A stretch of DNA of 64,000 bases. Source: Paractinoplanes durhamensis. Its GTDB lineage: Bacteria > Actinomycetota > Actinomycetes > Mycobacteriales > Micromonosporaceae. Both the position numbers and the translations under genes were made by a program. The first letter of the stretch is position 1. Each line of letters opens with the position of its first letter. Positions 16,397 through 25,011 of this stretch are shown here, piece by piece. Below the pieces are notes generated by a model that saw only the letters and a program-made list of their open reading frames with translations, was not told the origin of the DNA and ran no database searches. The stretch is from the NCBI RefSeq assembly GCF_016862175.1, contig NZ_BOML01000052.1, forward strand, positions 1 to 64,000, in the 5' to 3' direction.

Positions 16397-17412
16397 CGTG
16401 CCTCCTTGACGGAAGGGGCGCCGAACGGCACCGCCGACCCCGACCGCCGGCTGGGCGCCGGGTGCTGCCACAACCCCCGCCGGGTCAGCTCGGGCAGGAC
16501 GCCCTCGCCGAACCGGTAGGACTCCTCCAGGTGCGGGTAACCGGAGAGGACGAATTCACTGATGCCGGCCGCCGCGTACTCCTCGATGAGGTCGGCGACC
16601 TCGGTGTGCGAACCGACCAGGGCGGTCCCCGCGCCGCCCCGGACCAGGCCGACGCCGGCCCACAGGTTCGGGTAGATCTCCAGGCCGTCCTTGGTGCCGC
16701 CGTTCAGGGCCAGCATCCGCTTCTGGCCCTCGGACTCGCTGCGGCTCAGGCCGGCCCGGATCGTCCGGATCTGCTCCTCGGAGATGCCGTCGAGCAGCCG
16801 GCCGGCCTCGGCCCACGCTTCCTCGGCGGTGTCCCGGGCGATGACGTGCACGCGGAGGCCGTACCGGAGCTCGCGTCCTTCCTTGTCGGCGAGGGTGCGC
16901 ACCCGGTCGATCTTCTCGGCGACCGCCGCGGGTGGCTCGCCCCAGGTCAGGTAGACGTCGACGTGCTTGGCCGCGACATCCAGCGCGGCCGGCGAGGAAC
17001 CGCCGAAGTAGACCTCCGGGAGCGGGTCCGGGATCTGCGCGAGGGCGGCGTTCTCCAGCTGGTAGTGCCGGCCCTCGTGGGTGACCGTCTCGCCGGACCA
17101 CAGTGCCTTGACGATCTGCAGGAACTCCGCACATCGCTCGTAGCGGGCGTCCTTGTCCAGGTAGTCGCCGAACATCCGCTGCTCGTGCGCCTCGCCCCCG
17201 GTGACCACGTTGAGCAGGAGCCGGCCGCCGGAGAGGTTCTGGAACGTCCCGGCCATCTGGGCGGCCAGGAACGGCGCGACCAGCCCGGGCCGGAAGGCGA
17301 CCAGGAACTTCAGCCGTTGCTCCGACTGGGCGTTGCCGATCCGCTGCCCGGCGAGCACCTCGCCGAAGAGCCACTTCCGCTGGGCGTCGGTGCCCTGCAG
17401 GTCCTGGAACAC
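16393..17412 (-). pseudogene. ssuD: SsuD-type monooxygenase with foreign 5' end (chimera)
   Basis: From about 17319 downward the frame matches alkanesulfonate monooxygenase SsuD very closely (RLKFLVAFRPG, GGSSPAALDVAAKHVDVYLT, NLWAGVGLVRGGAGTALVG, EFVLSGYPHLEE). The first roughly 70 residues of SsuD, including the active-site His and Cys known from E. coli (His11, Cys54), are absent. In their place about 31 residues (VFQDLQGTDAQRKW, FGEVLAGQRIGNAQSE) resemble an acyl-CoA-dehydrogenase-type SfnB protein, and an in-frame stop lies at 17437-17439. A deletion seems to have fused two neighbouring sulfur genes. The only start is GTG 17412, with no clear ribosome site. Probably inactive, but it may still couple translation of the flavin reductase. 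Confidence 0.8.
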
Positions 17413-17575
17413 CTGCGCGAGCTGGCCGGCCGCCCGCTACCGGCCCGGACCGCCTGAAAGACGTTGATCTGACGGGATTCCGACCGTCCGTAACCCGATT
17501 GACAACCCGGAGTCACGGCGGAAGCTGAGGGCGACAGCCCCCGCCCATCTTCGTCCGGCTTCCGCGGAGGCGACG

Positions 17576-18271
17576 ATGACCGAATCACCACCCTGTCCGC
17601 GGCTCTCGCTTCTCGGCGCCTGGCAGCTCAGTGCCGGTGGGCGGCCGATCGCGGTGGGCCGCAACGGAAAACGGCTCCTCGCGTTCCTCGCCGTGCACGG
17701 CACCTGCGACCGCTCCTTCGTGGCCGGAGCGCTCTGGCCCGACTCCTCCGACCTTCGCGCCAACGGCAACCTGCGGGCCACCCTGCACCGGCTGCAACCG
17801 CCCGGCCTGCTCCGCGCGCCCGTCGGCGGCGCCCTGTCGATGTGCGCGTCGGTGCAGGTCGACACGGCCCGCGTGGTGGCCGCGGCGGCCCGGGTCCTGG
17901 ACGGCCCGCCGGCCGCGCCGGACCGCATCACCCTGCGCGAACTCACCGTCGACGAGCTGCTCACCGGCTGGTACGACGACTGGGTCCTGCACGAACGGGA
18001 ACGGCTGCGGCAGCTGCGCCTGCACGCCCTGGAGGCGCTGTCCGACCGGTTCCTGCGGGCCGGCGACGCCGCGGCCGCGGTGGAGGCCGCGCTCGCCACG
18101 GTGGCGCTGGAACCGTTGCGGGAGAGCGCGCACGGCGCGGTCATCCGCGCCCATCTGGTCGAGGGCAACCGCGCCGAGGCCCTGCAGCAGTTCGGCCGCC
18201 TGCGCCATCTGCTCCGCGGCGAACTCGGCGTCGAGCCGTCCAGAAAAGTCGCCGAACTCTTCCGGCGGTGA
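17576..18271 (+). CDS. BTAD-domain (SARP-type) transcriptional regulator
   Basis: A 231-aa protein with a compact N-terminal DNA-binding region (LSLLGAWQLSAGGRPIAVG, FLAVHGTCDRSFVAGALWPD) and a C-terminal bacterial transcriptional activation domain (WVLHERERLRQLRLHALEAL, ATVALEPLRESAHGAVIRAH, LRGELGVEPSRKVAELF). This is the layout of SARP/AfsR-type activators, though at this length it lacks any NTPase or TPR part. GCGGAGG serves as ribosome site. It precedes a 141-aa gene on the same strand by 90 bp, which may be its target or a co-transcribed partner. Confidence 0.85.
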   Translation: MTESPPCPRLSLLGAWQLSAGGRPIAVGRNGKRLLAFLAVHGTCDRSFVAGALWPDSSDLRANGNLRATLHRLQPPGLLRAPVGGALSMCASVQVDTARVVAAAARVLDGPPAAPDRITLRELTVDELLTGWYDDWVLHERERLRQLRLHALEALSDRFLRAGDAAAAVEAALATVALEPLRESAHGAVIRAHLVEGNRAEALQQFGRLRHLLRGELGVEPSRKVAELFRR

Positions 18272-18361
18272 ACGGTGACGGAACTGTCACGCCCCTGTCA
18301 CGCGGCGCCGATGAAGCTGCTGCCACATCAGCCTGCGCCAACTCACGCAGAGGAGCGTCCC

Positions 18362-18787
18362 ATGCCAGGTTTCCACGACGTCGAGGCGATCACCGTCTAC
18401 CCGACCGACCCGAAGGACTCCTTCCGGGTCCCGACGGTGGAGAAGGCCGCCGGCTTCGAGATCCATCTCGAGGGTGAGGCCGGCAACGGGGTGACCGGCC
18501 CGAGTTCGATCACGCCTTACACCGCCGCCATCCAGATCTTCAACCTCACCCAGTTCAAGCTGGTCAAGGTCGACACCCCGGCCGGCAACGCGACCGGCAA
18601 CATCGGCGTCGGCCAGACCTGGAACGTCAACAACCAGGCGTTCGTCTTCACCGTGGCCCCGGGCTCGCCGCACATCAACGTGGGCGACCTGCTGGAGGTC
18701 ATCGGGACGATCCGGTCCGGCAACCCGTCCGGCGACGCCACGAACGACTTCTCCCGGGTCCGCAGTGAACTCTTCGAAGTGATCTAG
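18362..18787 (+). CDS. Hypothetical 141-aa beta-rich protein
   Basis: I do not recognise this family. The predicted protein is acidic, lacks Cys, TM segments and a signal peptide, and alternates short hydrophobic strands with Gly/Asn/Thr turns (AAIQIFNLTQFKLVKVDT, GVGQTWNVNNQAFVFTVAPG), as expected for a beta sandwich. Start 18362 has GAGGAGCG upstream. It lies behind the BTAD regulator and in front of a strong hairpin, so the two genes may form one unit. The opening (MPGFHDVEAITVYPTDPKDS) suggests a cytosolic or non-classically exported protein. Confidence 0.7.
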   Translation: MPGFHDVEAITVYPTDPKDSFRVPTVEKAAGFEIHLEGEAGNGVTGPSSITPYTAAIQIFNLTQFKLVKVDTPAGNATGNIGVGQTWNVNNQAFVFTVAPGSPHINVGDLLEVIGTIRSGNPSGDATNDFSRVRSELFEVI

Positions 18788-18794
18788 CAACGCA

Positions 18795-18828
18795 CGCCGG
18801 GCGGAGGAATCACCTCCTCCGCCCGGCG
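18795..18828. terminator. Strong bidirectional hairpin terminator
   Basis: CGCCGGGCGGAGGA (18795-18808) pairs perfectly with 18815-18828 around a 6-nt loop. It sits between the convergent ends of the 141-aa gene and the ABC-2 permease gene, so it can serve both. No U-tract. Confidence 0.8.
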
Positions 18829-18834
18829 GCGCTC

Positions 18835-19614
18835 CTAGTTGCCGGCGCTCTCGTAGCGGCGCAGCCCACGCTTGAAGATCAGCGCGGCCATGCCGACGCA
18901 GTAGGCGGCGACCAGCGGTGTCAGCAGGCCCAGCCATCGCGACGAGCCGGTGTTCAGCAGGTAGGCGATCGGGAAGAAGCTGATGAAGGCGAACGGCAGG
19001 GCCAGGCCGAGCACCGCCTTCAGCGCGACCGGGTAGATCGACAGTGGGAAGCGGGCCAGGTCGCCGACCTGGTGCATGGCGAAGGCGAACATCGGGCTCG
19101 GGCTGGTCGACCAGAAGCACACCGCGTTGGTGGCCAGGTTGAGCGACACCTTGATGACGATCGAGCTGATCAGCAGCAGCACACCGACGGCGGCCCGCCA
19201 CGGCGTCCAGTCGATGGCCGAGTGGGCCAGGCCGGCGCCGATCATCAGGCTGCCGGTGACGATGTTGCTGAGGCCGTTGATGCCGAGCCAGTGGCTGCTC
19301 ACCTGGAGCACCACCGGGTACGGCCGAACCAGGTAGTAGTCCAGGTCGCCCCGGTTGATCATCCAGGCGAGGTTCCACATGCCGTCGAAGAACAGCGAGC
19401 CGACGCCCTCGGCCAGGGCGACCGCGCCGAACATCATCAGCACCGACCAGAACGTCCAGCCGTTGATCGCCGGGACCTTCGCGAACAGCGCCGCCAGGAA
19501 GACGATGTTGATCACCTGCATGAGCACCGTGGCCGCGACCAGGATCAGGAAGTCGGTCTCGTACTCCAGCAACGACCGGAAGTGCGCGCCGAGCAGCCGC
19601 AGGTAGAGCCGCAT
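18835..19614 (-). CDS. ABC-2 type exporter permease (ABC2_membrane_6-like)
   Basis: A 259-aa integral membrane protein with about six TM helices, starting MRLYLRLLGAHFRSLLEYETD as in DUF990/ABC2_membrane_6 permeases. It contains the cytoplasmic DLDYYLVRPYPVVLQV segment that in this family contacts the ATPase. It is the last gene of an ATPase-permease-permease operon (1-nt gap to the preceding gene). The two unlike permeases likely form a heterodimeric export channel. Substrate unknown; relatives have been linked to drug, bacteriocin or lipid export. Confidence 0.85.
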   Translation of the reverse strand: MRLYLRLLGAHFRSLLEYETDFLILVAATVLMQVINIVFLAALFAKVPAINGWTFWSVLMMFGAVALAEGVGSLFFDGMWNLAWMINRGDLDYYLVRPYPVVLQVSSHWLGINGLSNIVTGSLMIGAGLAHSAIDWTPWRAAVGVLLLISSIVIKVSLNLATNAVCFWSTSPSPMFAFAMHQVGDLARFPLSIYPVALKAVLGLALPFAFISFFPIAYLLNTGSSRWLGLLTPLVAAYCVGMAALIFKRGLRRYESAGN

Positions 19615-19615
19615 G

Positions 19616-20401
19616 TCAGCCTCCGTTCACGGTGAGCCGGCGCAGCGCGGCCCGCCAGACCAGGCGGGCGCCGAACCACAGCACGAGCACCCAGCCGAGC
19701 TGCACCGCGACCAGGACGAGGGCCTCGCGCCCGTGCACCCGGCCCAGGAAGATCAGCGCGGGGGTCGAGGTGAGCCCGGCGAACGGGGACCACTGCGCCG
19801 CCGTCGCCAGCCAGTGCGGCAGGTAGACCAGCGGGATCAGCGCCCCGGACAGCAGGTTCACCACGGCGAGCCGCGCCCACTGCACGCCCATGAAGTTCTG
19901 CGTCCAGAAACAGGCGAGCGTGCTGACATAGACGATCAAGAACTTGAGGGGTACGAGGATGAGCATGCTCGCCGCGAACAGGGCGAGGGCCGGCCCGGCC
20001 GGGATGTCCACGCCGCCGGTGAGGGCGACCACGACGCCGATCACCGCGGCGATCAGCAGGATCTCGATCCAGAGCCCGCCGAGCGACTCGGCCAGCCGCG
20101 CCTTCTGGTAGTCGATCGGCTTGACCAGGTCGAGCGCCACGTCCCCGTCGAGGATGCGCGACGCCATCCGGAAGTCGCCGAGGATCGACACGACCGTGCC
20201 GGCCGCGAACGCCACCAGCAGGTAGGCCCGCATCTGCGGCCAGGTGAAGCCGTTGACCGGCGACCGCGCCAGGATCACGCCCCACACCGCGAGCAACGCG
20301 ACGAGCTGACCGAGCACCGCGCCCATCCCGAGGAGCAGGCTGAGCCGGTAGGCCAGGGCCGCCTTCGCGGTCGCCCGGGCCAGGGCCCGGTAACCCTTCA
20401 T
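19616..20401 (-). CDS. ABC-2 type exporter permease
   Basis: A 261-aa protein with about six TM helices (YRLSLLLGMGAVLGQLVALL, LILVPLKFLIVYVSTLACFW). It carries DVALDLVKPIDYQKARLAES, the counterpart of the DYYLVRPY segment in its partner. Start 20401 overlaps the ATPase stop by 4 bp (ATGA), and the next permease gene follows 1 nt after its stop. It is paired with that permease as the membrane part of an ABC-2 exporter. Confidence 0.85.
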   Translation of the reverse strand: MKGYRALARATAKAALAYRLSLLLGMGAVLGQLVALLAVWGVILARSPVNGFTWPQMRAYLLVAFAAGTVVSILGDFRMASRILDGDVALDLVKPIDYQKARLAESLGGLWIEILLIAAVIGVVVALTGGVDIPAGPALALFAASMLILVPLKFLIVYVSTLACFWTQNFMGVQWARLAVVNLLSGALIPLVYLPHWLATAAQWSPFAGLTSTPALIFLGRVHGREALVLVAVQLGWVLVLWFGARLVWRAALRRLTVNGG

Positions 20402-21402
20402 CGGGGCAGCACCAGCTCGCCGGAGTAGACCCGGCGGATGACGTCCTCGATGCTCGGCTCGTCGACCCGGAAGTCGACCAGGTCGGTGAGGGTGGCGAGC
20501 ACGGTCACCACCTGACCGGCGGTCATCGCGAAACGGTCGAAGCGTACGGCGTACTTCAATGGGCTTTCTTCTTCGGTGACCTCCGCGCCCGGCAGGGACG
20601 CGCGCAGGGTTTCCAGCGGCACCGGCCCGGCCGTCTCGACGTGCAGGATGCGCTCGCGGGCGAAGCTGTCCTTCACCGACTCCAGATCGCCGTCGAAGAT
20701 GATCCGGCCCTCGTCGATGATCACCAGCCGGCGGCAGAAGCCCTCGATGTCGGCCAGGTCGTGGCTGGTCAGCATGACCGTGATGCCCTCGTCGCGCAGG
20801 CTGCGGAAGAACTCCCGGACCCGGTCCTTGACGGCCAGGTCGAGCCCGATGGTCGGCTCGTCCAGATAGACCACCTGCGGGCCGTGCACGAGCGCGGCCG
20901 CCAGGTCGGCCCGCATCCGCTGGCCGAGCGACAGCTTCCGGCCGATCACCGGCAGGATCTCGCCGAGTTCGAGGACGTCGTCGAAGCGGGCCAGCCGCTT
21001 GCGGTAGGTGGCGTGATCGACCTGGTAGATGTCCCGCAGCACGCCGAGGGACTCGGCGACCGGAAGATCCCACCAGAGCTGCGTACGCTGCCCGAACAGC
21101 ACCCCGATCCGGTGTGCCACGGTGGTCCGGTCGCGCTGCGGGTGCAGCCCGTCGATCCGGACCTCGCCCTCGGTCGGCACCAGGATGCCGCAGAGCAGCT
21201 TGACGGTGGTCGACTTGCCGGCCCCGTTCGGCCCGACGTAGGCGACCGCCTCGCCGGCCTCGATGGACAGGTCGACGTGGTCGACCGCGACCTTCTCGAC
21301 GTAGCGCCGGGCCAGCAGATGCTTGACCGAGCCGGCCAGGCCGGTGCCCTTGTCCGGCCGGCGGAAAACCTTGGTGAGACCCCGCGCCTCGACGATCGGC
21401 AT
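20398..21402 (-). CDS. ABC-2 type exporter ATP-binding protein
   Basis: A 334-aa ATPase of the NodI/DrrA-like ABC-2 group. It has Walker A GPNGAGKST near residue 57, a signature variant LSLGQRMR instead of LSGGQ, Walker B VVYLDEPTIGLD, and the switch His in LTSHDLADIE. The C-terminal ~100 residues form the accessory domain usual for this group. GGGGGTGG upstream is the ribosome site. It heads the three-gene operon with both permeases. LSLGQRMR is known in this subfamily and is not a defect. Confidence 0.9.
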   Translation of the reverse strand: MPIVEARGLTKVFRRPDKGTGLAGSVKHLLARRYVEKVAVDHVDLSIEAGEAVAYVGPNGAGKSTTVKLLCGILVPTEGEVRIDGLHPQRDRTTVAHRIGVLFGQRTQLWWDLPVAESLGVLRDIYQVDHATYRKRLARFDDVLELGEILPVIGRKLSLGQRMRADLAAALVHGPQVVYLDEPTIGLDLAVKDRVREFFRSLRDEGITVMLTSHDLADIEGFCRRLVIIDEGRIIFDGDLESVKDSFARERILHVETAGPVPLETLRASLPGAEVTEEESPLKYAVRFDRFAMTAGQVVTVLATLTDLVDFRVDEPSIEDVIRRVYSGELVLPR

Positions 21403-21530
21403 GCGAAAGCCACCCCCGTGTGCTCGCCGGCATTGACGGCTATCACCCTACGGAGACGGTTACCGGCCGCAATCGATTTCCGGTGGGGGCAGAGCCGTGC
21501 TTAGTGGAGGTCGGCGATCAGGCCGTCCCG

Positions 21531-23492
21531 TCAGCAGGTCAGGGCGATCCGGTCGAAACGGGCGCGGAACGGGGTGGGTTTCGCGCCGTTCTGGGCCCGG
21601 TTGAGAGCGGCCACGCCGACCCGGACCGACGCCGGCAGCTTCATCTGGATGGTCGCCAGGTCGGTGTAGAACGTCTGGTCGGCCGGGCGCCAGGAACCGG
21701 TGACGGTGCTGCCCACGCGTTTCATCCGCAGGACCAGCCGGGTGGCGGTGGTCTTGATCGGGTGCTGGTCGGGCTGGGTGCCGTGCACCCATTGGTGCGG
21801 GCCGCCGTTCTTGTATTCGAAACCGACCGTGCCGGACGCCCCGAAACCCCGTTCCATGCGTACGTAACTGGTCGCGCCGTTCCACAGCAGCAGCCCGGCG
21901 CCCTGGTAGAACACCGACGGCGCCGCCTCGACGGTGGCCTCCAGCACGAAGTCGCCGGTGATCGGGCGCAGCAGCATCGGCGCGGTCAGGTTGGTCTCGT
22001 AGATGTCGGCGCCGTCGGGCACGGTCAGGTCGGCCACCCCGCTGCTGACGTCGATCGTCAGGTCCTTGCGGTTGCGTTCCCAGGCCCCGGCGAGGGTGGT
22101 GCCGTCGAAGTCGTCGACGAAGCCACAGGCGGGGGTGCCGGCCGCACTTGAGGGCAGGGCGGCGGGGCTGCCGCCGTCGTCGCGCAACTGCCACACCGCG
22201 ACCGGGACACCGACGGCGATCACCAGCACGGCGGCGGCCGCGACGAGCCGGCGGACGCGGTTCCGGCGCGGGCCGGTCGGCAGCACCTCGGTGGCCTCGG
22301 CCGGGGTGGCCCGGCCGACGGCGAGCTCCAGCGTCGGCGGCGGGCCGGGCGGCACCGGGAGCGGCACCGGCTCGGCGGGCAGCGGCGCGGCCGGAACCGG
22401 GGTGGGCACCGGGGCGGCGGCGGGTCGCGCGGACGGCGTACGCACATCGGTCAGCCTCGCCGCGCCCAGCGCGATGCTGTGTTCCGGGTCGGGGTCGACC
22501 ACCACCGGCCGGCCGAACTCGGTGCCCACCAGCGAGCTGATCAGCGGAATCCGGGACGACCCGCCGGCCAGCAGGACCGCCCGGAGCCGGTCGGGGGCGA
22601 CCTCGGCCGAGCGCAGCGCGCGGCCCAGCGCCCGCACCGTCTCCTGCAGCGGCGGCGCGATCATCGCCTCGAACTCGCGCCGGGTCAGCCGCACCCGGGT
22701 GTGCAGGCCGGGCAGCGCCACCGGGATCATCACCTCGGTGTCGAAGGAGAGCGCCTCCTTGGCGTCGACGCAGTCCCGCCGCAGCCGGGCGAGCGCCGCG
22801 ACCAGCTCGGGATCGTCGCCGGACAGCCGCTCGGCCGGCAGCACACCGGTGACGTGGTCGAAGACCGCCTCGTCGAAGTCGATCCCGCCGAGCTGCTCGA
22901 TCCCCTCCGGCGCGCCGAGCAGCTCGAACCCGGCCGCGGTGCGCCGCAGCACGGCCGCGTCGAAGGTGCCGCCACCGAGGTCGTAGACGGCCACCACGTC
23001 GCCGTCGGACATGCGCTCACCGGCCGCGTACGAGATCGCCGCCGCCTCCGGCTCGCTGCGCAGCACCACCGGCGGTGCGTCGGCCATCCGCGCCGCCTGT
23101 TCGAGGAGGTCCCGCTTGTAGGGACCCCAGTTGGCCGGGCAGGTCAGCACCACCGACGCGGGCGGGCCCTGCTCGATCGTGGTGGCGACGCTGAGCACGT
23201 GCTCCAGCTGGCGGGCGAGCAGCGCGTGCGCCGAATAGGGCGAGCCGCCGACCAGCAGCGGCACCGGGTCGCCGACGCGCCGCTTGAACTCCCGGGCCAG
23301 CCGCTCCGGCTGCTGCTCACCACGGCGGGTGGCGGCCTCGCCGACAACGATCGGGCCGCTCTCCGGCAGGAAGATCACCGACGGGATCTCGGGCCGCCGG
23401 CCGCCGAGGCGGAGCACCTCGCCGACATCGCCGCGCCGGACCGCCGCCGCGGTCCAGGTGGTCCCCAGGTCCACGCCCAGCCCGTACGTCAT
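21531..23492 (-). CDS. Hsp70-like ATPase fused to TM and lectin-fold domain
   Basis: A 653-aa protein. Residues 1-360 are an Hsp70/actin-type nucleotide-binding domain with phosphate-1 VDLGTTWTAAAV, phosphate-2 VYDLGGGTFDAAVL and adenosine motif LLAGGSSRIPLI. The usual peptide-binding beta domain is missing. Instead a Pro/Ala-rich linker leads to one TM helix (about 414-434, RRLVAAAAVLVIAVGVPVAV). The C-terminal ~210 residues, starting CGFVDDFDGTTLAGAWE, resemble a DUF1349/concanavalin-type carbohydrate-binding sandwich outside the cell. Start 23492 has AAAGG upstream; a longer upstream frame is unsupported. Possibly a cytosolic ATPase coupled to wall or glycan sensing (inference). Confidence 0.82.
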   Translation of the reverse strand: MTYGLGVDLGTTWTAAAVRRGDVGEVLRLGGRRPEIPSVIFLPESGPIVVGEAATRRGEQQPERLAREFKRRVGDPVPLLVGGSPYSAHALLARQLEHVLSVATTIEQGPPASVVLTCPANWGPYKRDLLEQAARMADAPPVVLRSEPEAAAISYAAGERMSDGDVVAVYDLGGGTFDAAVLRRTAAGFELLGAPEGIEQLGGIDFDEAVFDHVTGVLPAERLSGDDPELVAALARLRRDCVDAKEALSFDTEVMIPVALPGLHTRVRLTRREFEAMIAPPLQETVRALGRALRSAEVAPDRLRAVLLAGGSSRIPLISSLVGTEFGRPVVVDPDPEHSIALGAARLTDVRTPSARPAAAPVPTPVPAAPLPAEPVPLPVPPGPPPTLELAVGRATPAEATEVLPTGPRRNRVRRLVAAAAVLVIAVGVPVAVWQLRDDGGSPAALPSSAAGTPACGFVDDFDGTTLAGAWERNRKDLTIDVSSGVADLTVPDGADIYETNLTAPMLLRPITGDFVLEATVEAAPSVFYQGAGLLLWNGATSYVRMERGFGASGTVGFEYKNGGPHQWVHGTQPDQHPIKTTATRLVLRMKRVGSTVTGSWRPADQTFYTDLATIQMKLPASVRVGVAALNRAQNGAKPTPFRARFDRIALTC

Positions 23493-23699
23493 CTCGGCCT
23501 TTCGTGATCTTTGCCGCCGCCTCCGAATAGCATCGACTGCGGGCTGGGCACGGACAAGGCCACAACGGACGGTTGCACCAAAGGCTGCACCCGCGCACAT
23601 TCCGGACCAGGACTTTTAGTTCCGTGACCGGCCTCACTGCGTCCGTGGGATCTTGGGACCACTATCAAGTACGCCAACTCCTGGGGAAGAGAGGGCGAC

Positions 23700-25001
23700 T
23701 TGCAAAAGACATTCTCGTCGGTCCGCCTGCGTCTGCTCGGCTGGGCCGCCCGTCGCTTCGCCGGAAAAGCCGGTTCGATCTCCTTCGGCGGCTCGCTCTC
23801 GATGCTGCCGGACAGCTCGCTGTTCCCACTCTTCCGCGACGGGCTCGACCCGGTGGCCGAGGTCGGCACCCTGCGCGAGCAGGAGCCGGTGAGTCGCCTG
23901 CCGCTGCCGCTGGGCGTCCGGGCCTGGCTGGTCACCGGCTACGAGCCGGTGCGGGCGGTGCTGGGCAGCCCCGACGGTTTCAGCAACGACTTCGGCCGGT
24001 TCGCCGCGCAGGTCGGGCTGGACGCGGGCCGGGAGCCGGGCGGTCTCGGCATGTCCGACCCGCCGATGCACACCCGGCTGCGCCGCCTGATCATGCCGGA
24101 GTTCACCATGCACCGGCTGGCCCGGCTGCAGCCGCGGATCGACGCCATCGTGACCGAGCGGCTCGACGCGATGTCCCGCAGCACCGGCCCGGTCGACCTG
24201 TGGCAGGAGTTCGCCCTGCCGGTGCCCGCGCTGACCATCTGCGAGCTGCTCGGCGTCCCCTACGCCGACCAGGCGCTGGTGCAGCAGTTCAGCACCGCCC
24301 GGTTCGACCTCGGCGACGGCGCCTACGCACCGCTCGACGCGATCAACGAGTCCCGGGCCTACCTGCGCGGCCTGGTCGCCGACCAGCGCCGCAAGCCGGG
24401 CGACGGGCTGATCGGGTCGCTGATCCGCGACCACGGCGACGAGCTCGACGACCAGGAGCTGGCCGGGCTGGCCGACGGCGTGCTCACCGGCGGGCTGGAA
24501 ACCAGCGCCAGCATGCTCGCGCTCGGCGCCCTGGTGCTGATGACCCAGCCCGGGCTGGCCGCCCCGCTGCGCCGCGGCGAGTCACCGGACGCCCTGGTCG
24601 AGGAGCTGCTGCGCTACCTGACCGTGGTGCAGGTGGCGTTCCCCCGGTTCGCGGTCCGCGACCTCGAGGTGGCCGGCGCGTCGATCAAGGCCGGCGACAT
24701 GGTGATGTGCTCGCTGAGCGCGGCCGACCGGGACGCCGTGCTCGGGCCGGGGATGGACGAGATCGACGCGGGTCGGCGCACCAGCCGCTCGCACCTGGCG
24801 TTCGGGCACGGCCTGCACCGCTGCGTCGGCGCCGAGCTGGCCCGGATGGAGCTGCGCATCGCGTACCCGGCCCTGGTCCGCCGTTTCCCGGCGATGCGCC
24901 CGGCGATCGACCCGGCCGAGCTGCCGATGCGCCGCGCCTCGATCGTCTTCGGTCTGGACGCCCTTCCGGTTGACCTCGGGCCGGTCCCGCCGCCGCTCTA
25001 G
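23700..25001 (+). CDS. Cytochrome P450
   Basis: A 433-aa bacterial class I P450. The I-helix oxygen-activation region is GGLETSASML, the K-helix ExxR is EELLRY, and the haem-binding loop is FGHGLHRCVGAEL with its Cys ligand. The substrate is unknown, and no ferredoxin or reductase gene is adjacent. The start is TTG at 23700, after AGAGAGG; the divergent Hsp70 fusion starts 207 bp away. The stop comes 10 bp before the next gene, whose TAGGCT box lies inside the P450 stop region. Confidence 0.93.
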   Translation: MQKTFSSVRLRLLGWAARRFAGKAGSISFGGSLSMLPDSSLFPLFRDGLDPVAEVGTLREQEPVSRLPLPLGVRAWLVTGYEPVRAVLGSPDGFSNDFGRFAAQVGLDAGREPGGLGMSDPPMHTRLRRLIMPEFTMHRLARLQPRIDAIVTERLDAMSRSTGPVDLWQEFALPVPALTICELLGVPYADQALVQQFSTARFDLGDGAYAPLDAINESRAYLRGLVADQRRKPGDGLIGSLIRDHGDELDDQELAGLADGVLTGGLETSASMLALGALVLMTQPGLAAPLRRGESPDALVEELLRYLTVVQVAFPRFAVRDLEVAGASIKAGDMVMCSLSAADRDAVLGPGMDEIDAGRRTSRSHLAFGHGLHRCVGAELARMELRIAYPALVRRFPAMRPAIDPAELPMRRASIVFGLDALPVDLGPVPPPL

Positions 25002-25004
25002 GCT
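24999..25004 (+). promoter_or_regulatory. Leaderless -10 box (TAGGCT)
   Basis: TAGGCT overlaps the P450 stop codon and ends 7 nt before the ATG at 25012. The following gene can therefore be transcribed alone, as a leaderless mRNA. Confidence 0.5.
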
Positions 25005-25011
25005 GGGGGTC

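Noticed and set aside
12919..17460. Insertion sequence or transposase as cause of the deletions
   Set aside because: No transposase frame, inverted terminal repeats or target duplications were found near the glycosidase or SsuD scars.
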